From NCBI RefSeq assembly GCF_000235605.1, contig NC_016584.1, positions 4,818,001 through 4,882,000 of the forward strand: a DNA stretch of 64,000 bases, in the 5' to 3' direction. Of the stretch, positions 16,272 to 24,947 are shown in pieces. Position 1 is the stretch's first letter; each line of letters begins with the position of its first letter. The translations under genes were made by a program, and so were the position numbers. The notes under the pieces are model-generated. The model was not told the DNA's origin and did not search any database. It saw only the letters and a list, made by a program, of their open reading frames with translations. This stretch comes from Desulfosporosinus orientis DSM 765. Its GTDB lineage: Bacteria > Bacillota > Desulfitobacteriia > Desulfitobacteriales > Desulfitobacteriaceae.

Positions 16272-17426
16272 TTAAGTTAATATAAGCTCTTCGGCCCGGT
16301 GACGTGCCCAACTGTCTGCATCGAGTATGCTGTCCAAATCCATGCTGTCTAAAACCTTATGTTCAGCACATACTTCTCCAACAATATCTATTATGCCCAA
16401 ATAAGAAACTTTTCTTTGCAGAAATGCTGAGACTGCTACTTCATTGGCAGCATTCATCGCCGCCGGCAGGGTTCCTCCTCGTCTTCCAGCTTGATAGGCT
16501 AAGGCTAGGGCTGGAAAAGCCTCAAAATCAGGTTCATGAAAGGTTAAGGTTTTTCCTCTGAGGTCCAGACGCTCAAAAGGATTCTTCCAGCGTGTCGGGT
16601 AACTTAAGGCATATTGAATGGGCAAGCGCATATCCGGTCTGCCTAACTGAGCCAAGACTGAGCCATCATAATATTCCACCATAGAGTGTACGACACTTTG
16701 GGGATGAATAAGAACCTCTATCCCATCATACGCCACATTAAATAAATGATGCGCTTCAATGACTTCAAGACCTTTATTCATCATCGTCGAAGAATCAATA
16801 GTAATTTTCGCGCCCATCTCCCAATTAGGATGACGGAGAGCATTTTCTAGGGTAACACTTTCTAACCTTTCCTTACTCCAGCCGAAAAAAGGACCCCCGG
16901 ATGCTGTTAAAATAATACGCTCAATTGTTTCCGGGTTCTCTTCCAAACACTGAAAAATGGCCGAGTGTTCACTGTCAACGGGGAGTATTTTGCAATTCAT
17001 GGCTTGGGCCGAAGACATGACTAAATCTCCGCCGGCCACCAAGGTTTCTTTATTAGCCAATGCGATAGTTTTTCCGGCTTTAATGGCCTCAAGAGTGGGC
17101 TCAAGTCCTACTCTGCCTGACAAGGCAGTAACAACCGTATCCACCTCTTCAGCAGTTACAGAATTAATAATACCTTCCATACCTTGGTCTACCTTAATGG
17201 GCAGATCCTTCAACCGCTCCCGTAGCTCACGGGCAGCAGTCTCGTCCATCATCACAGCGACCGCCGGGCGAAACAAACGCGCCTGTTCTTCCATTAGCCG
17301 AACATTTTTCCCTGCCCCCAAGGCATGGATTTTAAGGCAGCCTTCAGCGTGACGTACAACATCCAGTGTTTGACGTCCAATGGACCCTGTTGATCCTAAT
17401 AGAGTGAGAGTTTTCAAGCTGTTCAT
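16272..17426 (-). CDS. dxr: 1-deoxy-D-xylulose 5-phosphate reductoisomerase
   Basis: A 384-residue enzyme that converts DXP to MEP with NADPH and a divalent metal. The N-terminal nucleotide-binding motif LLGSTGSIGRQTLDVV, the substrate loop ASGGPFFGW, metal and substrate residues in LPVDSEHSAIFQCLE and DSSTMMNKGLEVIEAHHLF are all present. Length is normal. It lies between an AI-2E family permease gene and rseP; the order cdsA-dxr-rseP is conserved in Firmicutes. Confidence 0.96.
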   Translation of the reverse strand: MNSLKTLTLLGSTGSIGRQTLDVVRHAEGCLKIHALGAGKNVRLMEEQARLFRPAVAVMMDETAARELRERLKDLPIKVDQGMEGIINSVTAEEVDTVVTALSGRVGLEPTLEAIKAGKTIALANKETLVAGGDLVMSSAQAMNCKILPVDSEHSAIFQCLEENPETIERIILTASGGPFFGWSKERLESVTLENALRHPNWEMGAKITIDSSTMMNKGLEVIEAHHLFNVAYDGIEVLIHPQSVVHSMVEYYDGSVLAQLGRPDMRLPIQYALSYPTRWKNPFERLDLRGKTLTFHEPDFEAFPALALAYQAGRRGGTLPAAMNAANEVAVSAFLQRKVSYLGIIDIVGEVCAEHKVLDSMDLDSILDADSWARHRAEELILT

Positions 17427-17486
17427 CTCTTCCTGCTCTATAAAGCTGATATTTTATCTTTGGTTGATTTTCTATTGATAATGACC

Positions 17487-18599
17487 TTAATCTTTAGGCG
17501 GTCCGAAAACATTGACTCTCCGTACTGCTTCATAGCAAATGACACAGGCAGGTCCCAGAATCAGACCAAACCCTCCAATCAGATGGAGCCCTACATACAT
17601 AGATATAAGTGTAGGCAATGGGTGAATCCCAATTCCCTTGGCAAATATCCTGGGTTCTAAAAACTGTCGAACTGTCACCGTAATAATCCACATCAACAGC
17701 AGCTTTAAGCCTTCTCCAAATAAGCCCATAATGAACAGTCCCACAATCCAAGGGACAAAGAGAATCCCTGTTCCGACAATTGGAACAATGTCCAAAAGTC
17801 CGGCAGCCACCCCTAAAGTAACAGCATAACGGTTGCCCATAATTAACAGTCCGGCAATGGTCGAAAGAGCCGTCACAGAGACTAAAATAGCCTGTGCCCG
17901 TATATATCCCACTACAGCAGCGCCCAAGTCCGCACTAATTGCTTGTGCACTTACGTGGAAACGTCCGGGAAACAACTTAGCTATAAATCGTTTCACATCA
18001 GGATAGCTTGAGCTTATCAACAAAGTAGCTACAATAGAAACTACAATAACAATAAAAACTCGCGGCAAAGCGGTCAGTAATGAAAGCAATAAGGTACTGC
18101 CGGATTTTGCCCAATCCTGAAGAGTACGAGCAATAGTTTCCGTAGATGTGAACAGCGTGTCTTGGATTTGAGGATTAACCTTGACAAACTTTTCAGCAGT
18201 ATCAACTTGCTTTGTCACCAGGTCTACCAAATATCCATAATTAGGGAGTTTTACAGCCAACTCTGACAATTCGGTATAGAGACGGGCCACGATTAAAAAT
18301 ATAAAAAGGCTTACTCCTGCAATCGCCAAAAGCAATGTGAGCACAGCTGCATATGAGCGGCGAATCCTTATGGTTCCCATGACCCGAACAAGCAGGGGTT
18401 CCAGCAAAAAGGCAATGATCAGAGCAATAATGAAGGGCAGAAAAGCACTGAACAACTCACTGATTACATTACCGAATACAGGCAAAAATTTTTCAAAAAA
18501 ATACGTGAACAATTTAAGAAGGATTAAAAGACTCGTGACAATGGCCAGCCGGTTAATATTAGACCATAGCGGGTGTTTCTGTATACTCAATACCTTCAC
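17487..18599 (-). CDS. AI-2E family (PerM/YtvI-type) membrane protein
   Basis: A 370-residue protein with about eight transmembrane segments: an N-terminal pair, a long extracytoplasmic or amphipathic section (about 95-165), then four to five helices with the family motif VVGYIRAQAILVSVTALS, LLDIVPIVGTGILFVPW and FLEPRIFAKGIGIHPLPTL. The family includes putative transporters and Na+/H+ antiporters; the AI-2 name is historical and no substrate is implied. Insertion between cdsA and dxr is not part of the B. subtilis order. It nearly abuts cdsA. Confidence 0.85.
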   Translation of the reverse strand: MKVLSIQKHPLWSNINRLAIVTSLLILLKLFTYFFEKFLPVFGNVISELFSAFLPFIIALIIAFLLEPLLVRVMGTIRIRRSYAAVLTLLLAIAGVSLFIFLIVARLYTELSELAVKLPNYGYLVDLVTKQVDTAEKFVKVNPQIQDTLFTSTETIARTLQDWAKSGSTLLLSLLTALPRVFIVIVVSIVATLLISSSYPDVKRFIAKLFPGRFHVSAQAISADLGAAVVGYIRAQAILVSVTALSTIAGLLIMGNRYAVTLGVAAGLLDIVPIVGTGILFVPWIVGLFIMGLFGEGLKLLLMWIITVTVRQFLEPRIFAKGIGIHPLPTLISMYVGLHLIGGFGLILGPACVICYEAVRRVNVFGPPKD

Positions 18600-18600
18600 C

Positions 18601-19383
18601 TCAAGACAGTAATATCACTCCATAGTATACTAATGGGAGCGCAAAGATAAGACTATCAAAACGATCTAAGATCCCGCCATGACCTGGAATAAGTTTGCCG
18701 GAATCTTTTACCCCCGCACTGCGTTTTAAGGCTGATTCAAACAGATCTCCAATCTGACCGCTGATTCCTATCACCGTTGCCAGTATTATGTATGTTAGCA
18801 AAGATGTACCGCCCATGAACCGCCACCAGACGACTGCTACCGCCATACTGAATATCAGTCCGCCAATGGAACCCTCCACTGTTTTCTTGGGGCTTACATG
18901 AGGAGCCAAAAGATGCCGGCCAAATTGCCTCCCTATAAGATATGCACCGGTATCTGTCGCCCATACCAAAAAGATTGTGAGGAAAGTCCACTCTATTCCT
19001 TGAGGACGTTGCCGTAGTAAATAGAGATGGGAAAGCAAAACGACTGAATAAACAACAGCCAACAAATTAAAATTTGCCTCCGATAGGGATGCATTTGGAT
19101 ATGTAAGAGCAAGCCGGCCAAGACAAATCACAAACCAGAAAAGCAGTGCTGACAACATCCATTCTTCCCTTTCTGTGAACAAACTAGTCAGCCAAAGGAT
19201 GGTTACCAGAACAGTTAGGACTGGCCAAGTCACTAGTCCTATCTGTTTACCGATTTGTAAAAATTCAAGCAAAGCCAGCAGTGATAATACAGCCACCAAG
19301 AAAGCTGTATAAGGTCCCCCTAAATAGACTAAACCTAAAAATATTGGGGCACCAATCAATGCACTTAATGTTCTTTTTAACAT
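18601..19383 (-). CDS. cdsA: Phosphatidate cytidylyltransferase (CDP-diglyceride synthase)
   Basis: A 260-residue membrane enzyme with about seven helices that makes CDP-diacylglycerol from phosphatidate and CTP. The family signature is complete near the C-terminus: SGQIGDLFESALKRSAGVKD followed by GKLIPGHGGILDRFDSL, and VSPKKTVEGSIGG upstream. It lies directly after uppS, as in B. subtilis. Confidence 0.95.
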   Translation of the reverse strand: MLKRTLSALIGAPIFLGLVYLGGPYTAFLVAVLSLLALLEFLQIGKQIGLVTWPVLTVLVTILWLTSLFTEREEWMLSALLFWFVICLGRLALTYPNASLSEANFNLLAVVYSVVLLSHLYLLRQRPQGIEWTFLTIFLVWATDTGAYLIGRQFGRHLLAPHVSPKKTVEGSIGGLIFSMAVAVVWWRFMGGTSLLTYIILATVIGISGQIGDLFESALKRSAGVKDSGKLIPGHGGILDRFDSLIFALPLVYYGVILLS

Positions 19384-19392
19384 CTGTTATCC

Positions 19393-20160
19393 TCAATCTG
19401 TATGTATTCCACCAAATCGACGATCCCTCTTCTGGAACGCAATAATCGCATCAAGCAGTGCTTTTTCCCCAAAGTCCGGCCAAAGCTCATCAATAACTAC
19501 AATTTCCGTATAGGCCAGCTGCCAAAGCAAAAAGTTGCTTAACCTCATTTCACCAGAAGTCCGAATCATTAAATCAGGATCCGGCAACCCCCGCGTAAAA
19601 AGCGCATTACTAAAGCATTCTTCATCAATCGCATCAATTTGTTGTTTTCCACTCAAAACATCCCCGCTTATTTTCTTAACAGCATTAATAATCTCATAGC
19701 GGCCGCCATAATTTAATGCAATGTTAAGAATAAGTCCCGTATTATTCTGAGTACGTTCAATGGAGTTGTTTAACTCTCGCTGAGCCTCTTTAGGCAGATC
19801 TTGAAGCCCGCCAATGGCCCGTATGACCACATCATTCTCATGAAGTTCCTGAAGCTCTTTTCTCAAGTATTCTGTAAGCAACGTCATGAGAAACCCTACT
19901 TCATCTTTGGGCCGGCTCCAATTTTCTGTAGAAAATGCATAGACTGTCAATACCTTAATTCCTAAATTTGAACAAGTCTTGACCACTTTCCGTAAGGCCT
20001 CGACTCCTGCCCGATGTCCCATAGAACGAGGCAAGGCACGCTTTTTAGCCCACCGACCATTCCCATCCATGATAATGGCGATATGGCGAGGAAGTCGTTC
20101 CGGCACAATTTGATCCAGCAAATCCATCTTTTTTTGTTTCCAGGCCTTGAGCCACATCAT
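19393..20160 (-). CDS. uppS: Undecaprenyl diphosphate synthase
   Basis: A 255-residue cis-prenyltransferase that extends farnesyl diphosphate to the C55 carrier used for peptidoglycan. The catalytic motif IAIIMDGNGRWAKKR is near residue 30, with GHRAGVEALRKVVK, YAFSTENWSRPKDEV and, at the C-terminus, PDLMIRTSGEMRLSNFLLWQ and a Glu-containing LAYTEIVVIDELWPDF. GAGGTG precedes the start. It links the MEP genes in this operon to cell-wall synthesis. Confidence 0.96.
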   Translation of the reverse strand: MMWLKAWKQKKMDLLDQIVPERLPRHIAIIMDGNGRWAKKRALPRSMGHRAGVEALRKVVKTCSNLGIKVLTVYAFSTENWSRPKDEVGFLMTLLTEYLRKELQELHENDVVIRAIGGLQDLPKEAQRELNNSIERTQNNTGLILNIALNYGGRYEIINAVKKISGDVLSGKQQIDAIDEECFSNALFTRGLPDPDLMIRTSGEMRLSNFLLWQLAYTEIVVIDELWPDFGEKALLDAIIAFQKRDRRFGGIHTD

Positions 20161-20171
20161 TTACACCTCAT

Positions 20172-20265
20172 TTTCGATGTTCGATATTCGTGGTTTGATG
20201 TTCGAGACAGCACATTACACGACTATTCGACGTTATCGAACTACGAATATCGAACTACGAACATC
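20172..20265. repeat. TTCGA-rich intergenic repeat, copy 2, long inverted repeat
   Basis: The left part (20173-20206) has TCGATGTTCGATATTCG; the right part (about 20225-20265) has ATCGAACTACGAATATCG and CGAACATCGA, largely complementary to the left. In the transcript it could fold into one long hairpin upstream of uppS. Related to 16225-16268 and 63103-63137. Confidence 0.65.
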
Positions 20266-20306
20266 GAGTATAAACATCACAGTTGTATTTTTGAGTGTAC
20301 GATTAA

Positions 20307-20330
20307 GACCCCCTTAGCAATTAGGGGGTC
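20307..20330 (-). terminator. Hairpin after the small gene downstream of frr, weak terminator
   Basis: Perfect 8-bp GC-rich stem (GACCCCCT with AGGGGGTC) around an 8-nt loop, overlapping the stop of the upstream small gene; the minus-strand tail TTAATC is only weakly U-rich. It may reduce read-through from frr into uppS. Confidence 0.5.
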
Positions 20331-20529
20331 AACTTCTTCGCGAAAAATTTTCCTGCGCTAATACAATGTCCAAGCGGTCATCAAACTCTCTCACTCGGAC
20401 AACTCGATAGTTTCCCCATGTTTCTATATTACCATGAGGCTGGGTAATTTGGAAAGCGTAAGGTTTAGCCAATTGTTTAATCTGAGGTTTAACCTCATTC
20501 CACTCACGACCGAGCCAATTACGAATCAT
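20329..20529 (-). CDS. Small conserved-looking hypothetical protein between frr and uppS
   Basis: A 66-residue basic protein starting [20 protein letters not shown] and ending [12 protein letters not shown]. Its ATG overlaps the frr stop codon (ATGA, 4 bp), typical of a coupled operon gene. It has an amphipathic N-terminal helix, then a probable beta-rich part ([18 protein letters not shown]). It resembles small uncharacterised proteins that I associate with this position in related Peptococcaceae, from memory only. No function can be given. Confidence 0.7.
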   Translation of the reverse strand: MIRNWLGREWNEVKPQIKQLAKPYAFQITQPHGNIETWGNYRVVRVREFDDRLDIVLAQENFSRRS

Positions 20530-21083
20530 ACTTCGATAATTTCGCTTTCCTTGGTCTCCATAACGCGTTCAATTTCTTTAATTACTTTATCTGTCATTTT
20601 TTGAACTTCTTCTTGGGCACGCTTAACTTCATCTTCAGAAGCCTCGTGATCCTTCTCTAATTTCTTCAATTGGTCATTGACATCACGGCGAATATTTCGT
20701 ACCGCTACCCGCGCTTCCTCCGCTTTTTTCTTAATTGTCTTGACCAGTTCTGTTCTTCGCTCTGAGGTAAGCTGGGGAATAACGAGACGAATAACATTTC
20801 CATCGCTTGACGGATTAAGCCCCAGATCTGATTTCATGATAGCTTTCTCAATGGATGGAAGAACAGACTTATCCCACGGCTGAATTACTAGCATTCTTGC
20901 TTCAGGCGTTGATATATTGGCCAGCTGATTAACCGGGGTAGGAGCACCATAATAATCTACCATCACCTTGTCTAAGACACTTGGATTGGCACGGCCTGCA
21001 CGGATGGTAGCATATTCTCTGCGCAGGGCATCAACCCCTTTATGCATCCGCTCATCCGCATCCTTAATCACTTCAGAAATCAT
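20526..21083 (-). CDS. frr: Ribosome recycling factor
   Basis: A 185-residue protein of normal length. The three-helix-bundle domain is recognisable from [27 protein letters not shown] and the C-terminal [32 protein letters not shown]; the domain II region contains [14 protein letters not shown] and [14 protein letters not shown]. It splits the post-termination ribosome with EF-G. It overlaps the pyrH stop by one base and the next small gene by four. Confidence 0.97.
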   Translation of the reverse strand: MISEVIKDADERMHKGVDALRREYATIRAGRANPSVLDKVMVDYYGAPTPVNQLANISTPEARMLVIQPWDKSVLPSIEKAIMKSDLGLNPSSDGNVIRLVIPQLTSERRTELVKTIKKKAEEARVAVRNIRRDVNDQLKKLEKDHEASEDEVKRAQEEVQKMTDKVIKEIERVMETKESEIIEV

Positions 21084-21805
21084 TAACTATCCCTCCCAAC
21101 ATACGTTCCAATTGATTCTCCCATAACAACTCGACGAATATTGCCAGGTTTGGTCAGATCAAAAACTATGACTGGTATATTATTATCCATACAAAGGGAA
21201 GTCGCAGTGGAATCCATAACTCCCAAACCCCGGCTAAGGACATCTAAATAGCTTAAGCTTTCAAATCTCTGAGCATTCGGGTTAACTAGGGGATCGGAAT
21301 CATAAACTCCATCCACCCGTTTAGCCATGAGAATAACTTCTGCTTCGATCTCAGCCGCTCGCAATGCGGCTGTAGTATCTGTGGAGAAATATGGATTGCC
21401 GGTTCCTGCAGCAAAAATTACAATACGTCCCTTTTCCAGGTGCCGAATAGCCCGCCGGCGAATATAAGGCTCAGCAACCTGCCGCATTTCAATAGCTGAT
21501 AAAACGCGAGTATCCGATCCTGCTTTTTCCAAGGCATCCTGTAAAGCCAAAGCGTTCATAACGGTTGCCAGCATCCCCATATAATCCGCTTGAGAACGAT
21601 CCATTCCCTGAGCACTGCCAGTAATGCCACGCCAGAGGTTTCCTCCGCCAACAACAAGGCTAACCTCAATTCCCATATCCCGAATTTCAGCGACCTGCTC
21701 TGCAACAGAAACAAGCATATCATGTTGAAGGCCAAATCCTTGATTACCTGCAAGGGCTTCCCCACTTATTTTTAGGACAACTCGTCTATACCGTGGTTTT
21801 TCCAT
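21083..21805 (-). CDS. pyrH: UMP kinase
   Basis: A 240-residue amino-acid-kinase-fold enzyme that phosphorylates UMP with ATP. Motifs: [15 protein letters not shown] at the N-terminus, [10 protein letters not shown] near residue 53, [20 protein letters not shown] near 130, and a uridine-site region [15 protein letters not shown]. It follows the terminator after tsf by about 50 bp and leads into frr. Confidence 0.97.
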   Translation of the reverse strand: MEKPRYRRVVLKISGEALAGNQGFGLQHDMLVSVAEQVAEIRDMGIEVSLVVGGGNLWRGITGSAQGMDRSQADYMGMLATVMNALALQDALEKAGSDTRVLSAIEMRQVAEPYIRRRAIRHLEKGRIVIFAAGTGNPYFSTDTTAALRAAEIEAEVILMAKRVDGVYDSDPLVNPNAQRFESLSYLDVLSRGLGVMDSTATSLCMDNNIPVIVFDLTKPGNIRRVVMGESIGTYVGRDS

Positions 21806-21858
21806 GGATTAACCTCCATTAATATAATTCTATCCTTGAACATCCTTACATTCCAAAA

Positions 21859-21883
21859 AGAGAACACCGGGGTGTTCTCTAGT
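21859..21883 (-). terminator. Terminator or attenuator between tsf and pyrH
   Basis: On the minus strand AGAGAACACC pairs perfectly with GGTGTTCTCT over a short loop and is followed by TTTTT. It lies between two genes that are usually cotranscribed, so it likely sets different levels for rpsB-tsf and pyrH-frr. Confidence 0.8.
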
Positions 21884-21896
21884 TTGTTGTTAGGTA

Positions 21897-22550
21897 CTAT
21901 CGATTCAGTTCTTTCATAACTTCTGCAGCAAAATCATCTTGCCGTTTTTCGATACCAGCACCTAGCTCATAACGAGTGAACCGGCGAATTACAATGCGTT
22001 CGCCAATCTTTGCTGTTTTATCCAAAACAAGAGCTTCAATACTCATATCTGGATCTTTGACAAAAGGCTGTTCTAATAAACATACTTCTTTGTAGAATTT
22101 TTCAATCCGGCCTTCAACCATTTTCTCAATGATTTTCTCAGGTTTCCCTTCATTAAGAGCTTGAGCCTTGAGAATATCTCTTTCATGTTGAAGAACGTCA
22201 ACAGGAACTTCTTCCCTCGTTAAGTATTGTGGGTTTGCTGCAGCGATATGCATGCCTATATCACGAACCAACGCTTTGAATTCATCGCCGCGAGCGACGA
22301 AGTCTGTTTCACAGTTAACTTCCAGTAATACTCCGATTCGTCCGCCGCCATGAATATAAGACTCAATTAATCCTTCTGCGGCAATACGAGCACCCTTTTT
22401 GGCTGCAGCAGCAAGACCTTTCTCACGAAGATAGTCACAAGCTTTCTCCATTTCACCGCTGCATTCCGTTAGTGCCTTTTTACAATCCATCATGCCTGCT
22501 CCGGTTCTCTCTCTCAATTCCTTGACCAGAGCCGCAGTTACCTCTGCCAT
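21897..22550 (-). CDS. tsf: Elongation factor Ts
   Basis: A 217-residue protein, shorter than the E. coli form as in many Gram-positive and thermophilic species. The UBA-like start [19 protein letters not shown] and the signature [29 protein letters not shown] are complete. It exchanges GDP on EF-Tu. It follows rpsB with a gap of about 140 bp in which I see no gene. Confidence 0.97.
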   Translation of the reverse strand: MAEVTAALVKELRERTGAGMMDCKKALTECSGEMEKACDYLREKGLAAAAKKGARIAAEGLIESYIHGGGRIGVLLEVNCETDFVARGDEFKALVRDIGMHIAAANPQYLTREEVPVDVLQHERDILKAQALNEGKPEKIIEKMVEGRIEKFYKEVCLLEQPFVKDPDMSIEALVLDKTAKIGERIVIRRFTRYELGAGIEKRQDDFAAEVMKELNR

Positions 22551-22690
22551 GTTTAAAACCTCCTAAATATTCGATACATCTTAGTCGAGATGCTCTATAA
22601 GTAAGAAATGTTCATGAAAATAAGTATAAAGATAGAAAATGTGCGAAGTACAAGGTTAACCCTCGCACCTCGCTACAATTTTGATGCTAT

Positions 22691-23416
22691 TTACGCTTCG
22701 ACTGCTTCTTCAGCCTCTTCTTCAGCTTCCTCGCTGCCTTGTTGTCCTTCAATAATAGCATCAGCCATTTTGCCCGTTAACAGCTTAACGGCACGGATGG
22801 CATCGTCATTAGCCGGAATAACTACGTCAATTTCATCAGGGTCACAGTTTGTATCGACGATTGCTACGATAGGAATATTCAAACGGCGTGCTTCAGCCAC
22901 AGCGATTCTTTCTTTACGTGGATCGACAATGAATAATGCATCGGGAAGTTTTTTCATGTTCTTAATGCCGCCTAAGAAGCGTTCCAGTTTTTCCATTTCA
23001 TGACGTAATGAAGAAACTTCTTTTTTAGTAAGAACATCAAAAACACCTTCTGCTTCCATGCGCTCTAAGACATGTAAGCGCTCAACCCGCTTTTGAATGG
23101 TTTGGAAGTTAGTAAGCATTCCGCCCAGCCAGCGCTCATTAACATAGTACATTCCGCAGCGCGATGCCTCTTCTTTGACGGACTCCTGAGCTTGCTTCTT
23201 GGTACCTACAAAAAGCATAGTACCACCTTCAGTAGCCAGATTGCGAACGAAATTATAGGCTTCATCAACTTTTTTAACAGTCTTTTGCAAATCGATGATA
23301 TAAATTCCGTTGCGCTCAGTAAAGATATAGCGTGCCATTTTGGGGTTCCAGCGACGGGTTTGGTGTCCAAAATGAACACCTGCTTCTAGTAATTGTTTCA
23401 TTGAAATAACTGCCAT
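22691..23416 (-). CDS. rpsB: 30S ribosomal protein S2
   Basis: A 241-residue protein with S2 signatures [22 protein letters not shown] and [19 protein letters not shown], and an acidic Glu/Ala tail. First gene of the rpsB-tsf unit, behind a strong predicted promoter and a structured 5' leader. Confidence 0.98.
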   Translation of the reverse strand: MAVISMKQLLEAGVHFGHQTRRWNPKMARYIFTERNGIYIIDLQKTVKKVDEAYNFVRNLATEGGTMLFVGTKKQAQESVKEEASRCGMYYVNERWLGGMLTNFQTIQKRVERLHVLERMEAEGVFDVLTKKEVSSLRHEMEKLERFLGGIKNMKKLPDALFIVDPRKERIAVAEARRLNIPIVAIVDTNCDPDEIDVVIPANDDAIRAVKLLTGKMADAIIEGQQGSEEAEEEAEEAVEA

Positions 23417-23462
23417 TGTTCTACCTGCTTTCTTTTTGTTTTTTCCTCCGCAGGTTCATCTC

Positions 23463-23500
23463 AAAGCGCCCCTTGCCTCCCGGCAAAGAACCGGCGCTTT
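23463..23500 (-). promoter_or_regulatory. Structured rpsB leader hairpin, candidate S2 autoregulatory site
   Basis: AAAGCGCC pairs with GGCGCTTT, enclosing a second stem TTGCC/GGCAA. It lies in the 5' UTR between the promoter and the S2 start and is not followed by a U tract, so it does not look like a terminator. Many bacteria control rpsB through S2 binding to its leader; the role here is inferred. Confidence 0.45.
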
Positions 23501-23537
23501 CATCCCACTGCGTGTGTCGTTAAATCACACTGCTACT

Positions 23538-23566
23538 AGATTAGCATATTCTTAACAGCTTTGCAA
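23538..23566 (-). promoter_or_regulatory. Sigma-A promoter of rpsB-tsf
   Basis: TTGCAA (23566-23561, minus strand) and TAATCT (23543-23538) with a 17-bp spacer, about 120 bp upstream of the rpsB start. Confidence 0.6.
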
Positions 23567-23599
23567 CGAAATATGTACATCACCTTAAGCATGGCAAGG

Positions 23600-24052
23600 C
23601 TAATTGGCATACCTGGGTATGTTGGAACGTATTTCGTACTGTTGAATAAAAATTTCCAAATCACTCATCAGCTCAGGGAAGGGAAAATAAAGCTCACTGA
23701 CATAAAATGAGTCTTTGCCTGTCCGAATCTGAGCAATTTCCTGTCCTTTATCATCAAAATAAATGGCTACTCGCCGAATATCTTTGGGTTCTAGAATATG
23801 TTCGCCCAACAGGGAGGAAAAGATGATTTGCTGACCATTCATGACAATTCGTTTACTCTTTCCGATAATCCAGAGAGCTAGGATGCCTAATCCTGAAACC
23901 ACATAGATGCCAATGAGAATTCTTAGTTCGAGAGTCGGCAGCTTGCTGAAAGCATGCACTCCCCCAATAACCAAGGGATAGAGAATTAGAAACACAAGGC
24001 CGGGGACGACGAGGGATTTCAGTTGGTAGACATAATCATGTTCTTCCATCAT
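23600..24052 (-). CDS. Small membrane protein with two N-terminal helices, unknown function
   Basis: A 150-residue protein. Two transmembrane segments (about 15-35 and 42-64) precede a soluble domain of about 80 residues rich in beta strands (RIVMNGQQIIFSSLLGEHIL, RRVAIYFDDKGQEIAQIR), which resembles the PH-like domains found after two helices in many small bacterial membrane proteins. That resemblance is only by eye. It stands alone between codY and the rpsB promoter, where B. subtilis has the fla/che operon. Possibly transcribed with codY. Confidence 0.6.
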   Translation of the reverse strand: MMEEHDYVYQLKSLVVPGLVFLILYPLVIGGVHAFSKLPTLELRILIGIYVVSGLGILALWIIGKSKRIVMNGQQIIFSSLLGEHILEPKDIRRVAIYFDDKGQEIAQIRTGKDSFYVSELYFPFPELMSDLEIFIQQYEIRSNIPRYAN

Positions 24053-24108
24053 AATACCTCCTGAGCTCAGAAAGAAATAACGAAACCTGTGCTATCAGTT
24101 ATCATGTC

Positions 24109-24906
24109 TTATTTCATGTGTTTCGTGTGCTTTTCCAATTCGTCCAGCAAATAGTCGTTCAGAACTCTTATATAGGTTCCTTTCATTCCTAAAGACTTGG
24201 ATTCAATCACTCCTGCGGATTCAAACTTTCTCAGGGCATTGACGATAACGGAACGTGTAATTCCTACTCGATCGGCAATTTTGCTGGCTACCAGCAGTCC
24301 TTCTCCGCCGCCCAATTCAGCAAAGATATGCTCTACCGCTTCAAGCTCAGAATAGGACAAGGTTCCTACTGCAATTTGAACGGCAGCTTTTTTGCGTGCT
24401 TCTTCTTCTGCACGCTCTGCTTTTACACGAAGAATCTCCATACCAACAACGGTTGCTCCATATTCTGCCAATATGAGATCATCTTCATCAAATTCCACAT
24501 CATATTTAGCTAAAACCAAGGTTCCTACTCGTTCACCGCCGCCTAAAATAGGTACCGTTGTGGTAAGCTTGTTGGTGAAACTGCAAGGTTCGTTGCTGAA
24601 AACACAGCCATTAGCCACTTGTGTGGTGTTGGTAATGGTACCTGTAATTTTCATCAAACCTTCATTGTAACTCTCCGGAAACCGTTCTGTGTGAACAACA
24701 ATATCCTCCATAACTCCGCAATCGAAGCCTTCCATGAAACTATAACCTAAAATTTTACCCCGGCGTCCCACAATGTAACAGTTAGCTGTTACTGCTTGCC
24801 CAAGTACTTTTGCCATTTCCTCAAAATCAACAGGATTTCCGGCAGCTCGTTGAATTAACTTATTTATCGTTCTCGTTTTTTCTAACAATGTTGACTTCGT
24901 TTCCAT
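24109..24906 (-). CDS. codY: GTP- and branched-chain-amino-acid-sensing repressor CodY
   Basis: A 265-residue protein. N-terminal GAF domain: [35 protein letters not shown], ligand-binding region with [21 protein letters not shown]-terminal winged helix: [21 protein letters not shown] and [20 protein letters not shown]. CodY represses amino-acid uptake, biosynthesis and stationary-phase genes when GTP and branched-chain amino acids are high. Last of xerC-hslV-hslU-codY, the same order as codV-clpQ-clpY-codY of B. subtilis. Confidence 0.97.
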   Translation of the reverse strand: METKSTLLEKTRTINKLIQRAAGNPVDFEEMAKVLGQAVTANCYIVGRRGKILGYSFMEGFDCGVMEDIVVHTERFPESYNEGLMKITGTITNTTQVANGCVFSNEPCSFTNKLTTTVPILGGGERVGTLVLAKYDVEFDEDDLILAEYGATVVGMEILRVKAERAEEEARKKAAVQIAVGTLSYSELEAVEHIFAELGGGEGLLVASKIADRVGITRSVIVNALRKFESAGVIESKSLGMKGTYIRVLNDYLLDELEKHTKHMK

Positions 24907-24947
24907 ATTTTTTTCCTCCTTAACATGCTTATGAGCATGTGCATTTT

